Of a DNA stretch of 23,168 bases, positions 23,021 to 23,168 are shown one piece after another (within the stretch, counting starts at the first letter, position 1; every line of letters starts with the position of its first letter). Location of the stretch: the NCBI GenBank assembly GCA_910587775.1, contig CAJUNF010000025.1:1-23168 (forward strand). Reading direction: 5' to 3'. A program made the position numbers and the translations under genes. The notes beneath the pieces are model-generated. The model saw only the letters and a list, made by a program, of their open reading frames with translations, was not told the DNA's origin and searched no databases. Origin of the DNA: an uncultured Bacilli bacterium (GTDB taxonomy: Bacteria > Bacillota_I > Bacilli_A > RF39 > UBA660).

Positions 23021-23116
23021 ATGTCAAAATGGTTTAAAGAGCATAAAAAAACAATAGGATGGATAATAATCCTAATAGGTATAGTTGTTGCTTGTGCAAT
23101 AAATTTATTGTGGTAA
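23021..23116 (+). CDS. Small single-pass membrane protein, 31 aa
   Basis: MSKWFKEHKKTIGWIII, then LIGIVVACAINLLW: a basic, Trp-containing N-terminus and one hydrophobic helix of about 18 residues. Such a layout fits a small membrane peptide with the N-terminus inside. AGAAGTGG six bases upstream is a weak ribosome site; a promoter lies at 22888-22916. Function unknown; small membrane peptides of mobile elements include toxins and regulators, but nothing here decides. After it, the window ends with AT-rich sequence and no feature. Confidence 0.55.
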   Translation: MSKWFKEHKKTIGWIIILIGIVVACAINLLW

Positions 23117-23168
23117 ATTACAAGTATACTTTAAGATGTAAATAATTTAATATTTATATCTTATTTTT

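Overview
The window is low-GC DNA from a bacterium of the Bacillota that uses the standard genetic code: murE ends in TGA and tryptophan is read from TGG. Gene content (a MurE of the meso-diaminopimelate type, a phenylalanine T-box leader, Gram-positive style Shine-Dalgarno sites, short intrinsic terminators) suggests a walled but reduced lineage of the Bacilli/Erysipelotrichia type, perhaps a gut organism. The lineage is an inference; no taxonomic marker here fixes it.

Bases 1 to about 15950 are ordinary chromosome. On the plus strand there is the end of cysS, a YugP-like membrane zinc peptidase, a 722-residue coiled-coil protein overlapping an 81-residue protein, and murE. A minus-strand operon follows, with gmk between two unrecognised genes. 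Next come rubrerythrin and a phenylalanine T-box operon (a broken QueD/PTPS-like gene, pheS, pheT). After an unknown helical protein there is a minus-strand cysteine-rich single-pass membrane protein, then the tmRNA gene ssrA with its own promoter and terminator.

Bases from about 16020 to the end are accessory DNA and contain two nested mobile elements. The outer one has a 104-residue protein and a large serine recombinase gene that is broken twice. A 4,335-bp inner element (16463-20797, flanked by a GT core dinucleotide) sits inside that gene, exactly between the codons of the catalytic Arg and the catalytic Ser. Removing the inner element restores the family motif YCRVSTEDQ in frame. A TA-repeat change at 21837-21844 then shifts the frame of the rest of the gene.

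The inner element carries its own large serine recombinase (minus strand), a 61-residue SHOCT-like protein, a non-coding control region with hairpins, repeats and a candidate ~60-nt RNA, and a two-gene cargo (GNAT acetyltransferase with a C-terminal extension, overlapping a DUF3841-like gene). Its attachment site lies inside its own integrase gene. In the circular form the integrase would run 50 codons further, to a stop at 20645-20647 followed by an intrinsic terminator at 20575-20607. Integration replaces that tail with 16 residues read antisense from the target gene.

Both elements share a similar ~60-bp double-hairpin module (18674-18734 and 22749-22810, opposite strands), placed in the same way relative to their recombinases. 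This suggests related elements with a common cis-acting transfer or replication signal. The best candidate for an undescribed system is this small element: it parasitises the active-site codons of other elements' recombinases and rewrites the end of its own integrase as it inserts.
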